Notes: generated by a model from the letters alone, not told the origin. DNA of 64,000 nucleotides from Scytonema hofmannii PCC 7110 (GCF_000346485.2 NZ_KQ976354.1:8546039-8610038), one strand, 5' to 3'. Positions 24,914 to 34,250 are shown, counted from the first letter of the stretch. Program-made: numbers and translations.

Positions 24914-25978
24914 CTAACCAAATCCTTTACCGCGAGAAGTTTTTGACCAAACAAGCAATTCACCATACTTACCACCCGCAGCTAATTGCTTACCTTGCGG
25001 ATGCCATGCTAAACAAGAAAACTCAGATGATGCGCCTGTGAGAATTTCCGAGAGTTGCTGGGCATTTTTCCAAAGACAAATCCATCCATCAGCACCAGCT
25101 GAAGCTAGTCGAAAGCTATTGGGTGCGAAGGCAATAGCTTGCACAATATCGACATGATTAGTTAAAACTCTTGCTTCCCAACCAGTAGAATCAGCTTGCT
25201 TTTCCCAAACAACTATACCGTCAACGCTAGAGCATGCCAACAGAGGCGCTTCTGATGTGCTAATGTCCGACCATGCAAGTTGACGAATTTTACCAGGAAA
25301 GCCCCGCATAATCCAAGGTTCAGGGCTGTTACCTGATATTAATAGTTGGGATTCTACAACAGTGATGGTGCGATCCATATTACCAGAGGCAAGAAATTTG
25401 CCATTGGATGACCATCCCATAGTTAAGCTAGCAGATGGAATTTCTAGGATGTGTGGTTCGTCATGCCAGTTTTGACAATCCCAGACTTTGACACCGCGAT
25501 CGCCACTAATAGCCAGATAGTTTCCATCACAGCGCCAATCGATACCTAATACTGAGGAATTCTCAAAATTGAGTGTAACGGTTACCTCGCGAGTGTCAGC
25601 ATCCCACACTTGCGCGTAACGTCCCAAGCTGAAAGCTAATAGATGGTTGGTAGGACTCCAAGCAAGTCTATCCACCCAAGCAGGAGCATTTTCTAAAGTA
25701 GCGATGAGTTTTTTGTCTTGCCAAATCCTGACCTTGCCATCTTGTCCCCCAACAGCTAAAAATTGCCCATCCTTAGAAAAGGCGACACAATCTACTGATT
25801 CACCTTGTTCGGTTTGCAAAGTTGTTAAGTCCTCATCTTCCCACAAGACAACTTCCCCTGCTGCTGAGGCGACGGCGAAAAATGTACCTTGCGGAGACCA
25901 TGCGATCGCTGTCACGTAATCTGCAAGTGTCCCGGAATATTGTTCTTCAAAATCCTTGGATTTTAAGGAGGTGTTCAT
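24914..25978 (-). CDS. WD40 repeat protein
   Basis: 354 residues from the ATG at 25978; the frame is open for 27 more codons, but that part is translated heptamer repeat and is unlikely to be coding. About seven WD-type blades are visible by their ends: VVLWEDEDL, VRIWQDKKL, AQVWDADTR, VKVWDCQNW, IVVWEKQAD, ICLWKNAQQ and LLVWSKTSR. This is a seven-blade propeller for protein contacts, with no signal peptide. It follows the CobW-type GTPase gene on the same strand (about 130 bp downstream, with repeats between), so the two may be cotranscribed. The partner is unknown. Confidence 0.85.
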   Translation of the reverse strand: MNTSLKSKDFEEQYSGTLADYVTAIAWSPQGTFFAVASAAGEVVLWEDEDLTTLQTEQGESVDCVAFSKDGQFLAVGGQDGKVRIWQDKKLIATLENAPAWVDRLAWSPTNHLLAFSLGRYAQVWDADTREVTVTLNFENSSVLGIDWRCDGNYLAISGDRGVKVWDCQNWHDEPHILEIPSASLTMGWSSNGKFLASGNMDRTITVVESQLLISGNSPEPWIMRGFPGKIRQLAWSDISTSEAPLLACSSVDGIVVWEKQADSTGWEARVLTNHVDIVQAIAFAPNSFRLASAGADGWICLWKNAQQLSEILTGASSEFSCLAWHPQGKQLAAGGKYGELLVWSKTSRGKGFG

Positions 25979-26106
25979 GATTTTTTTGAGGGAGTTGGGA
26001 GTTGGGAGTTGGGAGTTGGGAGTGGGAGTTGGGGGATAGAAAATAGCTAAATTTTTCAAACAAATAGTTCATTCCCTATTCCCTATTCCCTACTCCCTAT
26101 TCCCTA
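25979..26106. repeat. Heptamer tandem repeats (STRR)
   Basis: Units GGGAGTT (about 25987-26030) and ATTCCCT (about 26070-26104), both with period seven, flank a short spacer between the WD40 and CobW genes. Short tandemly repeated sequences of this kind are known from heterocystous cyanobacteria. Confidence 0.85.
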
Positions 26107-26107
26107 T

Positions 26108-27079
26108 TTACGCTTTACAAGCAAGAAAGTCCTGCTTCAGTTGGGCTTCATCAAGGTTACGCCCAATAAAGACGAGTTCGTTTTTCCGAGTTTCGCCCGG
26201 TTTCCAAAGACGATCTGGTTTGCCTTCAAACAGCATATGTACCCCTTGGAATACAAAGCGGCTATCTTCACCAGCAATGTTTAAAATGCCTTTCATTCTG
26301 AAGATATCCTGTCCTTGGGTACGCAGTAACTCTCCCAACCAATTATTTAACTTATCTCCATCGAGTGCGCCTTTTTCCACTAAAGCTATGGAGTATACAC
26401 TCTCATCATGCTCGTGAGCATCTTCACCTAAGAAATTTGGGTCAATTTCTAAAGCGCGATCGAGATCGAAGGCTTTTACCCCTAACAAAGCATCCATCGA
26501 TACCTCTGAATTTTGGGTTCGGTAAATTTTTGCCATAGCATTCATCCCCCGAATCCGCTTTTCTAGTTCCTCAAGCTGTTCTGGTGATACCAAATCGACT
26601 TTATTTAATAAAATCACGTCAGCAAAGGCAATTTGCTCTTGTGCTTCATTCGCATCCCAGTGTTGCCAAATATGCTTGGCGTCTACCACCGTTACTACAG
26701 CATCCAAATTGAGCTTTTCCCGCATATCCTCATCGACAAAGAATGTCTGAATGACTGGTGCAGGATCGGCAATCCCAGTAGTTTCAATGACCAAGTGGTC
26801 AAATTGATTGCGGCGTTTCATCAAGTTACCGATGATGCGAATCAAATCGCCGCGCACCGTACAACAGATGCAACCGTTGTTCATTTCAAAAATTTCTTCA
26901 TCTGCATCAATAACCAGTTGGTTATCAATGCCCACTTCTCCAAATTCGTTGACGATCACGGCTACTTTTTTACCATGTTCGTAAGTCAGGATGCGATTGA
27001 GAAGTGTTGTTTTACCTGCTCCTAAATAGCCAGTCAGAACTGTAACGGGAACTGAATCTGTTATTGCGTCAGCTACCAT
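26108..27079 (-). CDS. CobW/ZNG1-family GTPase (metal chaperone)
   Basis: 323 residues. G1 loop VLTGYLGAGKTTLLNRIL, the metal-binding CxCC in NNGCICCTVRGDLIR, Walker B-like VIETTGIADP and NKVDL at G4 are all present. A His/Glu stretch (EDAHEHDESVY, about 217-227) may add metal binding. The C-terminal CobW domain ends with KPDRLWKPGETRKNELVFIG. COG0523 proteins of this type deliver Zn (ZNG1) or act in cobalamin synthesis (CobW). A Zur-like box in the promoter favours a role under zinc limitation. Confidence 0.88.
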   Translation of the reverse strand: MVADAITDSVPVTVLTGYLGAGKTTLLNRILTYEHGKKVAVIVNEFGEVGIDNQLVIDADEEIFEMNNGCICCTVRGDLIRIIGNLMKRRNQFDHLVIETTGIADPAPVIQTFFVDEDMREKLNLDAVVTVVDAKHIWQHWDANEAQEQIAFADVILLNKVDLVSPEQLEELEKRIRGMNAMAKIYRTQNSEVSMDALLGVKAFDLDRALEIDPNFLGEDAHEHDESVYSIALVEKGALDGDKLNNWLGELLRTQGQDIFRMKGILNIAGEDSRFVFQGVHMLFEGKPDRLWKPGETRKNELVFIGRNLDEAQLKQDFLACKA

Positions 27080-27107
27080 GCCCTAAGCGCCTCTTACTGC
27101 ACGATTG

Positions 27108-27122
27108 AGATAATCATTATTA
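27108..27122 (-). promoter_or_regulatory. Zur-like box
   Basis: Minus strand TAATAATGATTATCT, differing from the cyanobacterial Zur consensus TGATAATNATTATCA (from memory) at two of fifteen positions, and centred 36 bp before the GTPase ATG. Repression when zinc is plentiful is inferred. Confidence 0.6.
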
Positions 27123-27641
27123 ACTATCTTAATCTTTTTTACTCTATAGTTTACTCAGAAGCTTACAAGATTTCAGAACATAATGATGCCACTTACGTCA
27201 AAAATACTTGAATTTTTCAATTTATAAGACTTTACAAATATTAATATAAGAATTCTAAATCACTACTGAAAATTTTCTGGAAAACTTGGGCATCTTGCCC
27301 ATCCCACTACTATGCTGAGAACAGCGATCGCACCATCAACTTTTTCGGTAATTCTCAGGAAATTAATTACCGAGAGATCATAACCTAACCGTAGTATCAC
27401 GGCGGCTTCCACCCCTACAGAGGTAAAATCTTTCTCAGAAATCGCCTTCTTTTAAAAAAAAATTGAAATAATAGTATTAAACAATACTTAAATCGGCATT
27501 TGTTGCATTAGCTTTGATACAGTTTATGAGTACTCAAATTTCTAATAGATAACCCTCCCCAAATCCCGTTTAGAGAGGGCTACAAAATGTTTGACTAACT
27601 CCTGTTAAGGATCTACTAAGTTCAGTTCGTTAGTTTTCATT
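27123..27641. other. Intergenic region after the CobW promoter
   Basis: 519 bp without a convincing gene on either strand. It contains a short C-rich stretch and an AT-rich half; no strong hairpin or repeat stands out. Confidence 0.5.
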
Positions 27642-27965
27642 TTAATTCCCCTCACCGATGGCAATGAAATTAAAAGCCGACTTTTCTTTCGTAACTGCCA
27701 ATTCTGGAGAACCTGCGACTGATTGTTGTTTAATTCCTAAATCCCAAATAGCCACTTCAAATTTGTTTGGATCGATATCCTTGACAATGATTTGGTTGTC
27801 AGCACCCCAATCCTTTAAAGTAGCTACTACAGATGGAGGAGTAAGGAAAGGTTGTGAAAAAGTAATTACATAAGATCCTGGTTCAGATGATTTCACTTCA
27901 AATCCTTCCCCACCCTGCTTTGTACCATCTTCACTAACTATTCCGTAAAGAATTTTTTGTGCCAT
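27642..27965 (-). CDS. Small beta-rich protein of unknown function
   Basis: 107 residues from the ATG at 27965 (MAQKILYGIVSEDG), with AGGGGG nine bases upstream. The pattern GSYVITFSQPFLTPPSVVAT, followed by NQIIVKDIDPNKFEVAIWD and SAFNFIAIG, resembles the small beta-sandwich modules of H-type lectins and phage tail tips (F-x2-PF-x2-PP-VV). There is no signal peptide. It may bind sugars or act as an assembly module; the resemblance is from pattern only. Confidence 0.65.
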   Translation of the reverse strand: MAQKILYGIVSEDGTKQGGEGFEVKSSEPGSYVITFSQPFLTPPSVVATLKDWGADNQIIVKDIDPNKFEVAIWDLGIKQQSVAGSPELAVTKEKSAFNFIAIGEGN

Positions 27966-28442
27966 GTTCAAACCCCCTAATCTTTACTTAATTAAGCCTC
28001 AGAATACACTGCCGAGATAACGGCAAAATGAGACCAATCGTAAAGTTACATCACAATTTAACATAAGATAATATTCTTTATAAAAATTTAACTATAGCCA
28101 TCCTATTTGATTTGTAAAAATTAATGTTGTTCAGAACCCCGACTTCTCAAAGAAGTCGGGGTTCTAACTCCATCGCGAATGATTTCGGATAGCTATAAAT
28201 TTGATTCATACTTTCGAGCAAGCACAAAAATAACTAAAGTCAATCTTCAGAGAGATAAATTACAAAGACAGATTTTTTAGCTTACAGATGAAGAGGAAAA
28301 TTTTTATTTTATGGAGACGAACGGCAAACACATTGAGACTGGAACTACACGGGTTGCAGTTTTCATCAAAGACGAATGTACTTCAGGTATGCAAGAACTG
28401 AGTACAGCATTATCTAATTAAACTTAGTTGAGGAAAATATTT
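27966..28442. other. Intergenic region before the large repeat protein
   Basis: 477 bp. It holds a dispersed hairpin (28133-28165) and a 36-codon frame at 28311-28421 (starts METNGKHIETG) that ends 21 bp before the next gene; I see no family in it and treat it as unproven. The promoter for the following gene should lie here. Confidence 0.5.
28133..28165. repeat. Dispersed hairpin repeat
   Basis: AGAACCCCGACTTCT / AGAAGTCGGGGTTCT with a 3-base loop. Same family as 21021, 36233 and 50850. It stands in an intergenic region where no gene ends close by, so it is a repeat rather than clearly a terminator. Confidence 0.8.
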
Positions 28443-31400
28443 ATGTTTCAAAGTGCATTCATTGCATTTAAATTGTGCTATTTACAAGGGTTAGCACAAA
28501 TTCCGGTGGTTGACCAAGTGTTAACCCCAGAAGAGGCATCAGTTGTTTTTTCTGGTCCTAAATTTTTGGTAGCATTGCTTGCAGGTGTATTCATGGCATT
28601 TGCTTTCCAACTATTGTTGACTAATTTTTCAGTAGCGGTGGGAATTTCGTCTTTGGGAACTGATTCATATACTGATGATGAGTCAGGAAGTTCAGGTGGT
28701 ACGATTCGCAAAGTTGAAACAGCTGTTGGTCTTTGGGCGCTTGTGACTGCAGCGATCGCATTATTTAGCGCCTGTTTTTTAGCAGTGAAACTTAGCTTAA
28801 TTGAAAGTGCATTTTTAGGAGCGATCGTTGGTGTAGTCATTTGGTCTGCTTACTTCTCGCTCATTATGTGGCTTGGTTCAAAAGCAGTAGGCTCCTCGAT
28901 CGGGTTTGTTGTTAGCACTGCAACATCTGGTTTACAAGGACTGATGGGTACAGCAGCTGCTTTGGGTGCGAATGCTGCAAAAAATCAGATGGTTTCTACT
29001 GCTGAGGAAATTACTGCTGTTGTCCGTCGCGAACTCACATCAGGGCTTGACCCTGATACTATCAGAAATACGTTGCAAAGCTCTTTAACTTCTGTACAAT
29101 TACCCAAGCTAGATGTTAAAGAAATTCGCTCTCAATTTGACAAGGTACTTAAAGACGCAGATTTGCCATCGATAGCTGATAGTGACCTCCTAAAAAATAT
29201 TAATCGCCAAACATTTGTCGATTTAATTAGCAGTCGCACAGACTTTTCCAAAGAAGATATTAATCGCATTGCCGACCAATTGCAAAATGCTTGGAACCAA
29301 GTTATCGAGCGGCAAAATCCCACCGAGCAAGTCATCCGTTTAATCCAACAAGCGACTCCGGAAGACTTGCGCTCTGACCGATTGGGTGAAAGAGTTCGGG
29401 AACTGGCGACAGTCGGTGGTGGAAATGGCAAGCAAAGCAATGGGATAGTAAAGCAAGCTCTAGAAATTGGCTTAGGTGTGACTTTGCCTGCAGTGTTAAA
29501 ACGAGTAGACTTATCGCAACTGGATGTAGAACAAGTTACCCAACAGCTAAAAGAAAAAGTTCAGGATGTAGATGTGGAGAAAATAACACAACAGTTGCAA
29601 CAAATTAAAGACCAGGCTGGTGATGTTATAGCTCAGAGATTGCCTGCACTACCAAATAATACTATTCAGGCAGATGTAGAAGAATACATACTGAATTCCT
29701 TTCCCTGGCATTTCAACCGCATCACCATTAAAGATGAATTCCAAGAAGTTATCTACGATCGCAATGCAAATCCCTCAAGTGTAAGACGACAATTGGAAGA
29801 ACTCAACGAAGAGTATCTAACCAATTTATTGCAACAACGAGGCGATCTTAGCGAAGCACGGATTAAGGAAATTTCTGAATTACTTCAAAGCATTAGAAGC
29901 GAAGTATTAGAAACTGTCAAGCAGGCGGAAGCACGAGAAAAATCGCAAAATCTCCGCACCCGTCTAGAAGACTACCTGCGATCAACCAACAAAACGGAAC
30001 TCAACCCAGAAGGTATTGAGCAAAACTTGACAAAACTACTAGAAGATCCACAAGCGAGTTTTGAGGATTTGAGAGGGCGATTTTCACACATCGATCGCGA
30101 TACCGTAGTGGGGCTTTTGGCTACACGCGCTGACATCAACGAAGAAGAGGCTAATAATATTATTAGTCAATTTGAACAGACTCGCGATCGTATTTTAAAT
30201 CGCGCCAACGAACTGCAAGAACAAGCTAGGGCTAGAGCCGAGGAACTGCGACAAAGGGTAGAAGACTACTTGCGGAATACTAATAAAGAAGAACTCAACT
30301 CCGAAGGCATCAAGCGCGATTTTAAAACGTTGCTGGAAGATCCAGAAGCTGGTATTTCTGCTTTAAGAGCAAGATTATCACAATTTGACCGCGATACTTT
30401 AGTGAAGTTACTGAGTCAGCGCCAAGATTTGAGCGAAGAACAGGTTAACCAAACTATTGACTCTTTGCTTGCTGTACGGGATAGCGTTTTACAAGCACCA
30501 CAAAAAGTAGCCGAGACAGCAAGACAGCAATATGAGAAAACAACAACTGCGATTGCTGAATACCTCCGCAGTACCAACTTGGAGGAACTGAATCCAGAAG
30601 GTATTCAACAAGATTTGCTCGCCTTACTAAACGATCCTAAAGAGGGTGTAGATGCTTTACGAGAGCGCCTCTCATACCTGGATCGAGAAACTTTAGTTAA
30701 GCTATTGACGCAACGAGGGAACTTGAGTGAAGAGCAAGTTAATCGCACTATTGACTCAGTGCAACAAGCCATTAATAACATCGTTAAAGCGCCGAGACGC
30801 TTCACAAATCGTGCAACACAAAGGATTGCTGAGTTTGAAGCAAATTTAGAAAATTATTTGCGTAACACCAATAAAGAAGAACTGAATCCAGAAGCTATCA
30901 AACGCGATTTGCAGTTGTTGCTGTCTTCTCCTCGTGCGGGAGTATCTTCTTTAGGAGAGCGCGTTTCTAAATTCGATCGCTCTACACTTGTGGCTTTACT
31001 GTCCCAACGTGAGGATATCTCCTCTGAAGAAGCTAACAGAATCGTCGATCAAATAGAATCTGTTCGTAACTCGATTGTTGAACAATATCAGCAAGTTCAG
31101 AAAAGGGTACAATCAGTTATTGATGGCATTTTTGGCAAAGTTCGCAACTATCTTAATTCGCTGAATCGTCCCGAACTTAACTATGAGGGTATCCAGCAAG
31201 ACTTTGCCAAATTGTTCGACTCACCACAAGCAGGTTTTGAGGCTTTGCGCGATCGCCTTTCCCAATTCGATCGTGACACTTTAGTTGCTCTGATCGGTTC
31301 TCGTGAAGATATTTCAGAAGAGCAAGCCAATCAGATCGTCAACCGCATTGAAGCCGCACGGGATAGCGTACTATACCGAGCTGAACGCATCCAACAGGAA

Positions 31401-31571
31401 ACTCAAAAACGCTTAAATGCTATCAAAGAGCAAGCTAAAAAGCAAGCAGTTGAAACCAAAAAAGTTGTTGCTGGTGCTGCTTGGTGGTTATTTAACACGG
31501 CTATTGTCTCTCTAACGGCTTCAGCTCTAGCTGGGGCTTTTGCTGTATCGGGTTTTAACCTATTTGGTTGA
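28443..31571 (+). CDS. Large membrane protein with about 99-residue repeats
   Basis: 1042 residues from the ATG at 28443, with GAGGAAA ten bases upstream. Three hydrophobic segments lie in the first 170 residues (VALLAGVFMAFAFQLLLTNF, then two more), and a final one at the C-terminus (TAIVSLTASALAGAFAVSGF). Between them is a long charged region with five clear repeats starting near residues 507, 606, 706, 804 and 902, each with YLR-x-TN-x2-ELN-x-EGI, then FDRDTLV-x-LL-x2-R-x-DISEE and heptad-like linkers, plus weaker earlier copies. Probably a membrane-anchored, elongated helical protein. I recognise no function. Confidence 0.8.
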   Translation: MFQSAFIAFKLCYLQGLAQIPVVDQVLTPEEASVVFSGPKFLVALLAGVFMAFAFQLLLTNFSVAVGISSLGTDSYTDDESGSSGGTIRKVETAVGLWALVTAAIALFSACFLAVKLSLIESAFLGAIVGVVIWSAYFSLIMWLGSKAVGSSIGFVVSTATSGLQGLMGTAAALGANAAKNQMVSTAEEITAVVRRELTSGLDPDTIRNTLQSSLTSVQLPKLDVKEIRSQFDKVLKDADLPSIADSDLLKNINRQTFVDLISSRTDFSKEDINRIADQLQNAWNQVIERQNPTEQVIRLIQQATPEDLRSDRLGERVRELATVGGGNGKQSNGIVKQALEIGLGVTLPAVLKRVDLSQLDVEQVTQQLKEKVQDVDVEKITQQLQQIKDQAGDVIAQRLPALPNNTIQADVEEYILNSFPWHFNRITIKDEFQEVIYDRNANPSSVRRQLEELNEEYLTNLLQQRGDLSEARIKEISELLQSIRSEVLETVKQAEAREKSQNLRTRLEDYLRSTNKTELNPEGIEQNLTKLLEDPQASFEDLRGRFSHIDRDTVVGLLATRADINEEEANNIISQFEQTRDRILNRANELQEQARARAEELRQRVEDYLRNTNKEELNSEGIKRDFKTLLEDPEAGISALRARLSQFDRDTLVKLLSQRQDLSEEQVNQTIDSLLAVRDSVLQAPQKVAETARQQYEKTTTAIAEYLRSTNLEELNPEGIQQDLLALLNDPKEGVDALRERLSYLDRETLVKLLTQRGNLSEEQVNRTIDSVQQAINNIVKAPRRFTNRATQRIAEFEANLENYLRNTNKEELNPEAIKRDLQLLLSSPRAGVSSLGERVSKFDRSTLVALLSQREDISSEEANRIVDQIESVRNSIVEQYQQVQKRVQSVIDGIFGKVRNYLNSLNRPELNYEGIQQDFAKLFDSPQAGFEALRDRLSQFDRDTLVALIGSREDISEEQANQIVNRIEAARDSVLYRAERIQQETQKRLNAIKEQAKKQAVETKKVVAGAAWWLFNTAIVSLTASALAGAFAVSGFNLFG

Positions 31572-31678
31572 AGGTTCGACGAGTTTGTAGGATGCTACTT
31601 GTAGGGTGGGTACTGTAGATATTCGAGATATTGTATAGTACCTTACCCACCTTACTAAAAACCGTTGTCAGTCGGTTT

Positions 31679-31774
31679 TCAGTGAAAATCAATTAAGGGT
31701 TGAAGAAGCAAGGCGATCGCTCCTACAACCACAAATGATAACGTTACCCAAAATAGAACAAGATTGAGTCTCAT
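31679..31774 (-). CDS. Putative 31-residue single-span membrane protein
   Basis: A short frame, preceded by AGGAAAAG with good spacing to its ATG, encodes MRLNLVLFWVTLSFVVVGAI and ends LLLQPLIDFH. It is one hydrophobic helix with a Lys-free N-terminus. Size and layout are like small photosystem or cytochrome subunits (PsbM, PetN), but I do not match it to any of them. It starts 24 bp after the stop of the frame at 31798-32028 on the same strand. Confidence 0.4.
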   Translation of the reverse strand: MRLNLVLFWVTLSFVVVGAIALLLQPLIDFH

Positions 31775-31797
31775 ATTCTTTTCCTGTTTGAGAAAAA

Positions 31798-32028
31798 CTA
31801 AGCATGAGAATTATCATCTCGTACTTCCCAGCGAAAAAGCCTTGGTAGTTGCGACAGATCGAGAGCGTAGTTTACAGTCCATAGGACAATCTCTATGAAT
31901 AGCAGATTCCGAATCCACGTCAACTCACTCACAGGATTTAGAAGCATTAAGCCCTGATACAACTGCCAGATACGGTAAGGCAAGTACAAGTAAGGTATCA
32001 TAACAAATGTAACTGATCTCATCCGCAT
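31798..32028 (-). CDS. Possible small membrane protein
   Basis: 76 residues from the ATG at 32028, or 84 from 32052. It has two hydrophobic stretches (VTFVMIPYLYLPYRIW and LLFIEIVLWTVNYAL) and ends in a charged tail (LFRWEVRDDNSHA). It lies head to head with the BNR frame and directly before the 31-residue frame, so the two may be one small operon. There is no clear ribosome site and no family match, so it may be a remnant. Confidence 0.35.
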   Translation of the reverse strand: MRMRSVTFVMIPYLYLPYRIWQLYQGLMLLNPVSELTWIRNLLFIEIVLWTVNYALDLSQLPRLFRWEVRDDNSHA

Positions 32029-32041
32029 TGCAGATGGAAAT

Positions 32042-32665
32042 ATGCATCGCATCAGTTGCTTCCTTACGGTTGAAGGACGGGAAGAGTGGTATACGCCGTG
32101 GGGTGGGCCTCCCGATGTGCGATCGATGGCAGTGAGTCAATCCGGTGAACTCTATGTAAACGTGCATGTCGGAGGTATTTTACGCTCCAACGACCAGGGA
32201 CAGTCTTGGCAACCTACCATTGACTTTCATGCAGATGTTCACGAAGTACAAACCGTTCCAGATCATCCCGATCTCGTACTAGCAGCTACGGCTGAGGGAT
32301 TAGCGATGAGTCAAGATAGAGGAAATTCTTGGAGCTTTGATCGCACAAATCTCCATGCTGCTTATTCACGAGCCATAGGGGTGTGCAAAGAGACTATCTT
32401 GATGACTTCTTCTACAGGTCCCCGTACTAACAAAGCAGCTATCTACCGCCGTCCACTCAAAGTGCCAGGAACGTTTGAGAAATGCGATCGAGGTCTACCA
32501 GAGTGGTTTTCAGACAATATCAACACAGGAACCCTTGCCACTTCAGGGAATATCGCTGCGTTTGGGACGAGAGATGGTCAGATTTTCCTCTCAAACGATG
32601 CTGGATTGACATGGAAGCAGATTGCCAAAGATTTAGCTTCAATTCAATGTTTTTCCGTTGGTTAA
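32042..32665 (+). pseudogene. BNR/sialidase-like repeat protein, probably 5'-truncated
   Basis: 207 residues with Asp-box-like motifs (LRSNDQGQSWQP, MSQDRGNSWSF, LSNDAGLTWKQ), each closing a propeller blade. Only three or four blades are present, about half a normal six- or seven-blade propeller, and the protein begins abruptly (MHRISCFLTVEGREEW) without a first blade. A full-length protein would be about 300 residues. It is probably a truncated gene. It is not Ycf48: spacing and sequence fit general sialidase-like proteins better. Confidence 0.6.
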
Positions 32666-33065
32666 ATAGCTCTCTAAAGTAGAATTCTCTAAATAAAAGG
32701 GCGGTAGATGCAATTCGCCCAAAAAAAGAAATCACGCAATGAATCATTTGTGTGTCGTCTTGTAAAGATTACCAGCATCTAGATGAAGATTCTATGACTA
32801 CACTCACAATAACTTGATACTTGTATCACAATCTAACCACTAACCACTCATGATGGCCTTACCATAGGGCGATTAAAAATGAGAAGCTCTCTCCATACAT
32901 CACACTTGGGTTTTATATCCAAAAAGCTTGATTTTTTAGGGTTTACGGGTAACGCTTTGCTAAAAAATTATGAAGTTTTGTAAAATCATGAAATAAATAT
33001 GAGAAGAAAATGAGATAAATATGAAAACCTGCTTGTGAAAAAATTTAACAATCTCGATCTTGCAT
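32666..33065. other. Upstream region of the psbA-like gene
   Basis: 400 bp, AT-rich, without a gene. It includes a palindrome GAGAAGCTCTCTC (about 32881) and a run of ATGAGATAAATATGA-like repeats just before the gene. A promoter is expected here, but I cannot place its boxes. Confidence 0.4.
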
Positions 33066-34118
33066 ATGAACGAAATAATGCAACAGACTCGTGAACTAGC
33101 GATATTCAAGCGCTGGGAGTACTTTTGTAACTGGATTACCAGCGTAGATAATCGAATTTATATCGGCTGGTTTGGGGTACTGATGATTCCTACCCTCTTG
33201 GCAGCTGCTATTTGTTTCATCCTTGCCTTTACTGTCGCACCTCCTGTAGATATGGATGGAATTCGGGAACCAATTGCAGGCTCAATCTTAGGTGGTAACA
33301 ACATCATCACAGCAGCTGTGATACCTACCTCTGCTGCGGTTGGACTGCATTTCTATCCGCTTTGGGAAGCCGGGAATATTGATGAATGGCTTTATAACGG
33401 TGGTTCTTACCAGTTAATTGTGTTACATTTTCTGATTGTTGTTTGGTGCTATCTAGGGCGGATGTGGGAGCTCAGTTATCGACTAGGAATGCGTTCTTGG
33501 GTTCCTGTTGCTTTTTCTGCTCCTGCTGCGGCTGCAACTGCCATTTTTCTCATCTATCCCATTGGTCAAGGTAGTTTTTCAGAGGGAATGCCGTTAGGAA
33601 TTACTGGTACTTTCCACTTTATGCTTGCTTTCCAAGCTGAACACAATATCCTGATGCATCCTTTTCATATGTTGGGTGTTGCTGGTGTCTTTGGTGGTTC
33701 TTTGCTAAGTGCGTTACATGGTTCTCTTGTGACATCAAGTTTGATACGAGAGACAAGCGAAGCTGAATCTGCCAATGCTGGATACAAGTTTGGTCAAGAA
33801 ACAGAAACTTACAACCTATTTGCCAGTCATGCTGCTTTCTTTGGACGTTTAACTTTTCGTAGCTTGGCTCTGAATAGTAAGCGTGATATCCACATTTACT
33901 TGACTCTGCTACCAACTATTGGAATTTGGTTTGCAGCACTAGGTGTGAGTACGATGGCGTTTAACTTGAATGGATTCAATTTTAATCAATCAGTTTTGGA
34001 TAGAGTTGGTCATGTTATTCCTACGAGTGCAGATTTAATCAATCGCGCTAACTTAGGAATTCAGGCAATGCATTCACCGAATTCTCACAATTTTCCTTTG
34101 CTTCTTGCTAGGGAGTAG
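33066..34118 (+). CDS. psbA: Atypical photosystem II D1 protein (rogue/sentinel type)
   Basis: 350 residues from the ATG at 33066. The five-helix D1 frame is clear: [28 protein letters not shown] (Tyr161), [16 protein letters not shown] (Glu189, His190, His198) and [17 protein letters not shown]. By alignment to normal D1, several Mn-cluster ligands differ: Asp170 is Glu, Glu333 is Ser and Asp342 is Leu, while His332, His337 and Ala344 remain. The QB pocket also changes (Ser264 to Ala, Phe265 to Leu). Such D1 variants are thought to make PSII that cannot evolve oxygen, for example at night or in N2-fixing cells. The C-terminal RE after Ala344 and the stop come from a heptamer repeat. Chlorophyll f synthase is less likely because most ligands remain and no far-red genes adjoin. 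Confidence 0.9.
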   Translation: MNEIMQQTRELAIFKRWEYFCNWITSVDNRIYIGWFGVLMIPTLLAAAICFILAFTVAPPVDMDGIREPIAGSILGGNNIITAAVIPTSAAVGLHFYPLWEAGNIDEWLYNGGSYQLIVLHFLIVVWCYLGRMWELSYRLGMRSWVPVAFSAPAAAATAIFLIYPIGQGSFSEGMPLGITGTFHFMLAFQAEHNILMHPFHMLGVAGVFGGSLLSALHGSLVTSSLIRETSEAESANAGYKFGQETETYNLFASHAAFFGRLTFRSLALNSKRDIHIYLTLLPTIGIWFAALGVSTMAFNLNGFNFNQSVLDRVGHVIPTSADLINRANLGIQAMHSPNSHNFPLLLARE

Positions 34119-34140
34119 GGAGTAGGGAGTGGGGAGTAGG
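34109..34140 (+). repeat. GGGAGTA heptamer repeat at the psbA stop
   Basis: About four units of GGGAGTA start inside the last two codons of the psbA-like gene (AGG GAG TAG) and supply its stop codon. Confidence 0.85.
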
Positions 34141-34201
34141 GGTAAGAAATTTTCATTTCTTCAGTTGTGGGCGATCGCGAAGCGATTAATAGTACAATTA
34201 G

Positions 34202-34230
34202 CCCCCTCTCCCATGGGGAGAGGGGGTTGG
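34202..34230. terminator. Hairpin between psbA-like and hydrolase genes
   Basis: CCCCCTCTCCC / GGGAGAGGGGG with a 3-base loop, 20 bp after the hydrolase stop on the other strand. It may end transcription from both sides, though similar G-rich hairpins also occur as dispersed repeats. Confidence 0.45.
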
Positions 34231-34250
34231 GGGTGAGGGCTTTTTCATAG

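Noticed and set aside
32042-32665. Photosystem II assembly factor Ycf48
   Set aside because: The BNR-like blades and nearness to a psbA-like gene suggested it, but the sequence lacks the Ycf48 pattern and lipoprotein start and seems truncated.
33066-34118. Chlorophyll f synthase (ChlF) as the identity of the D1-like protein
   Set aside because: Most Mn-cluster residues (Glu189, His332, His337, Ala344) remain and no far-red photoacclimation genes are near; rogue/sentinel D1 fits better, though a tree is needed.
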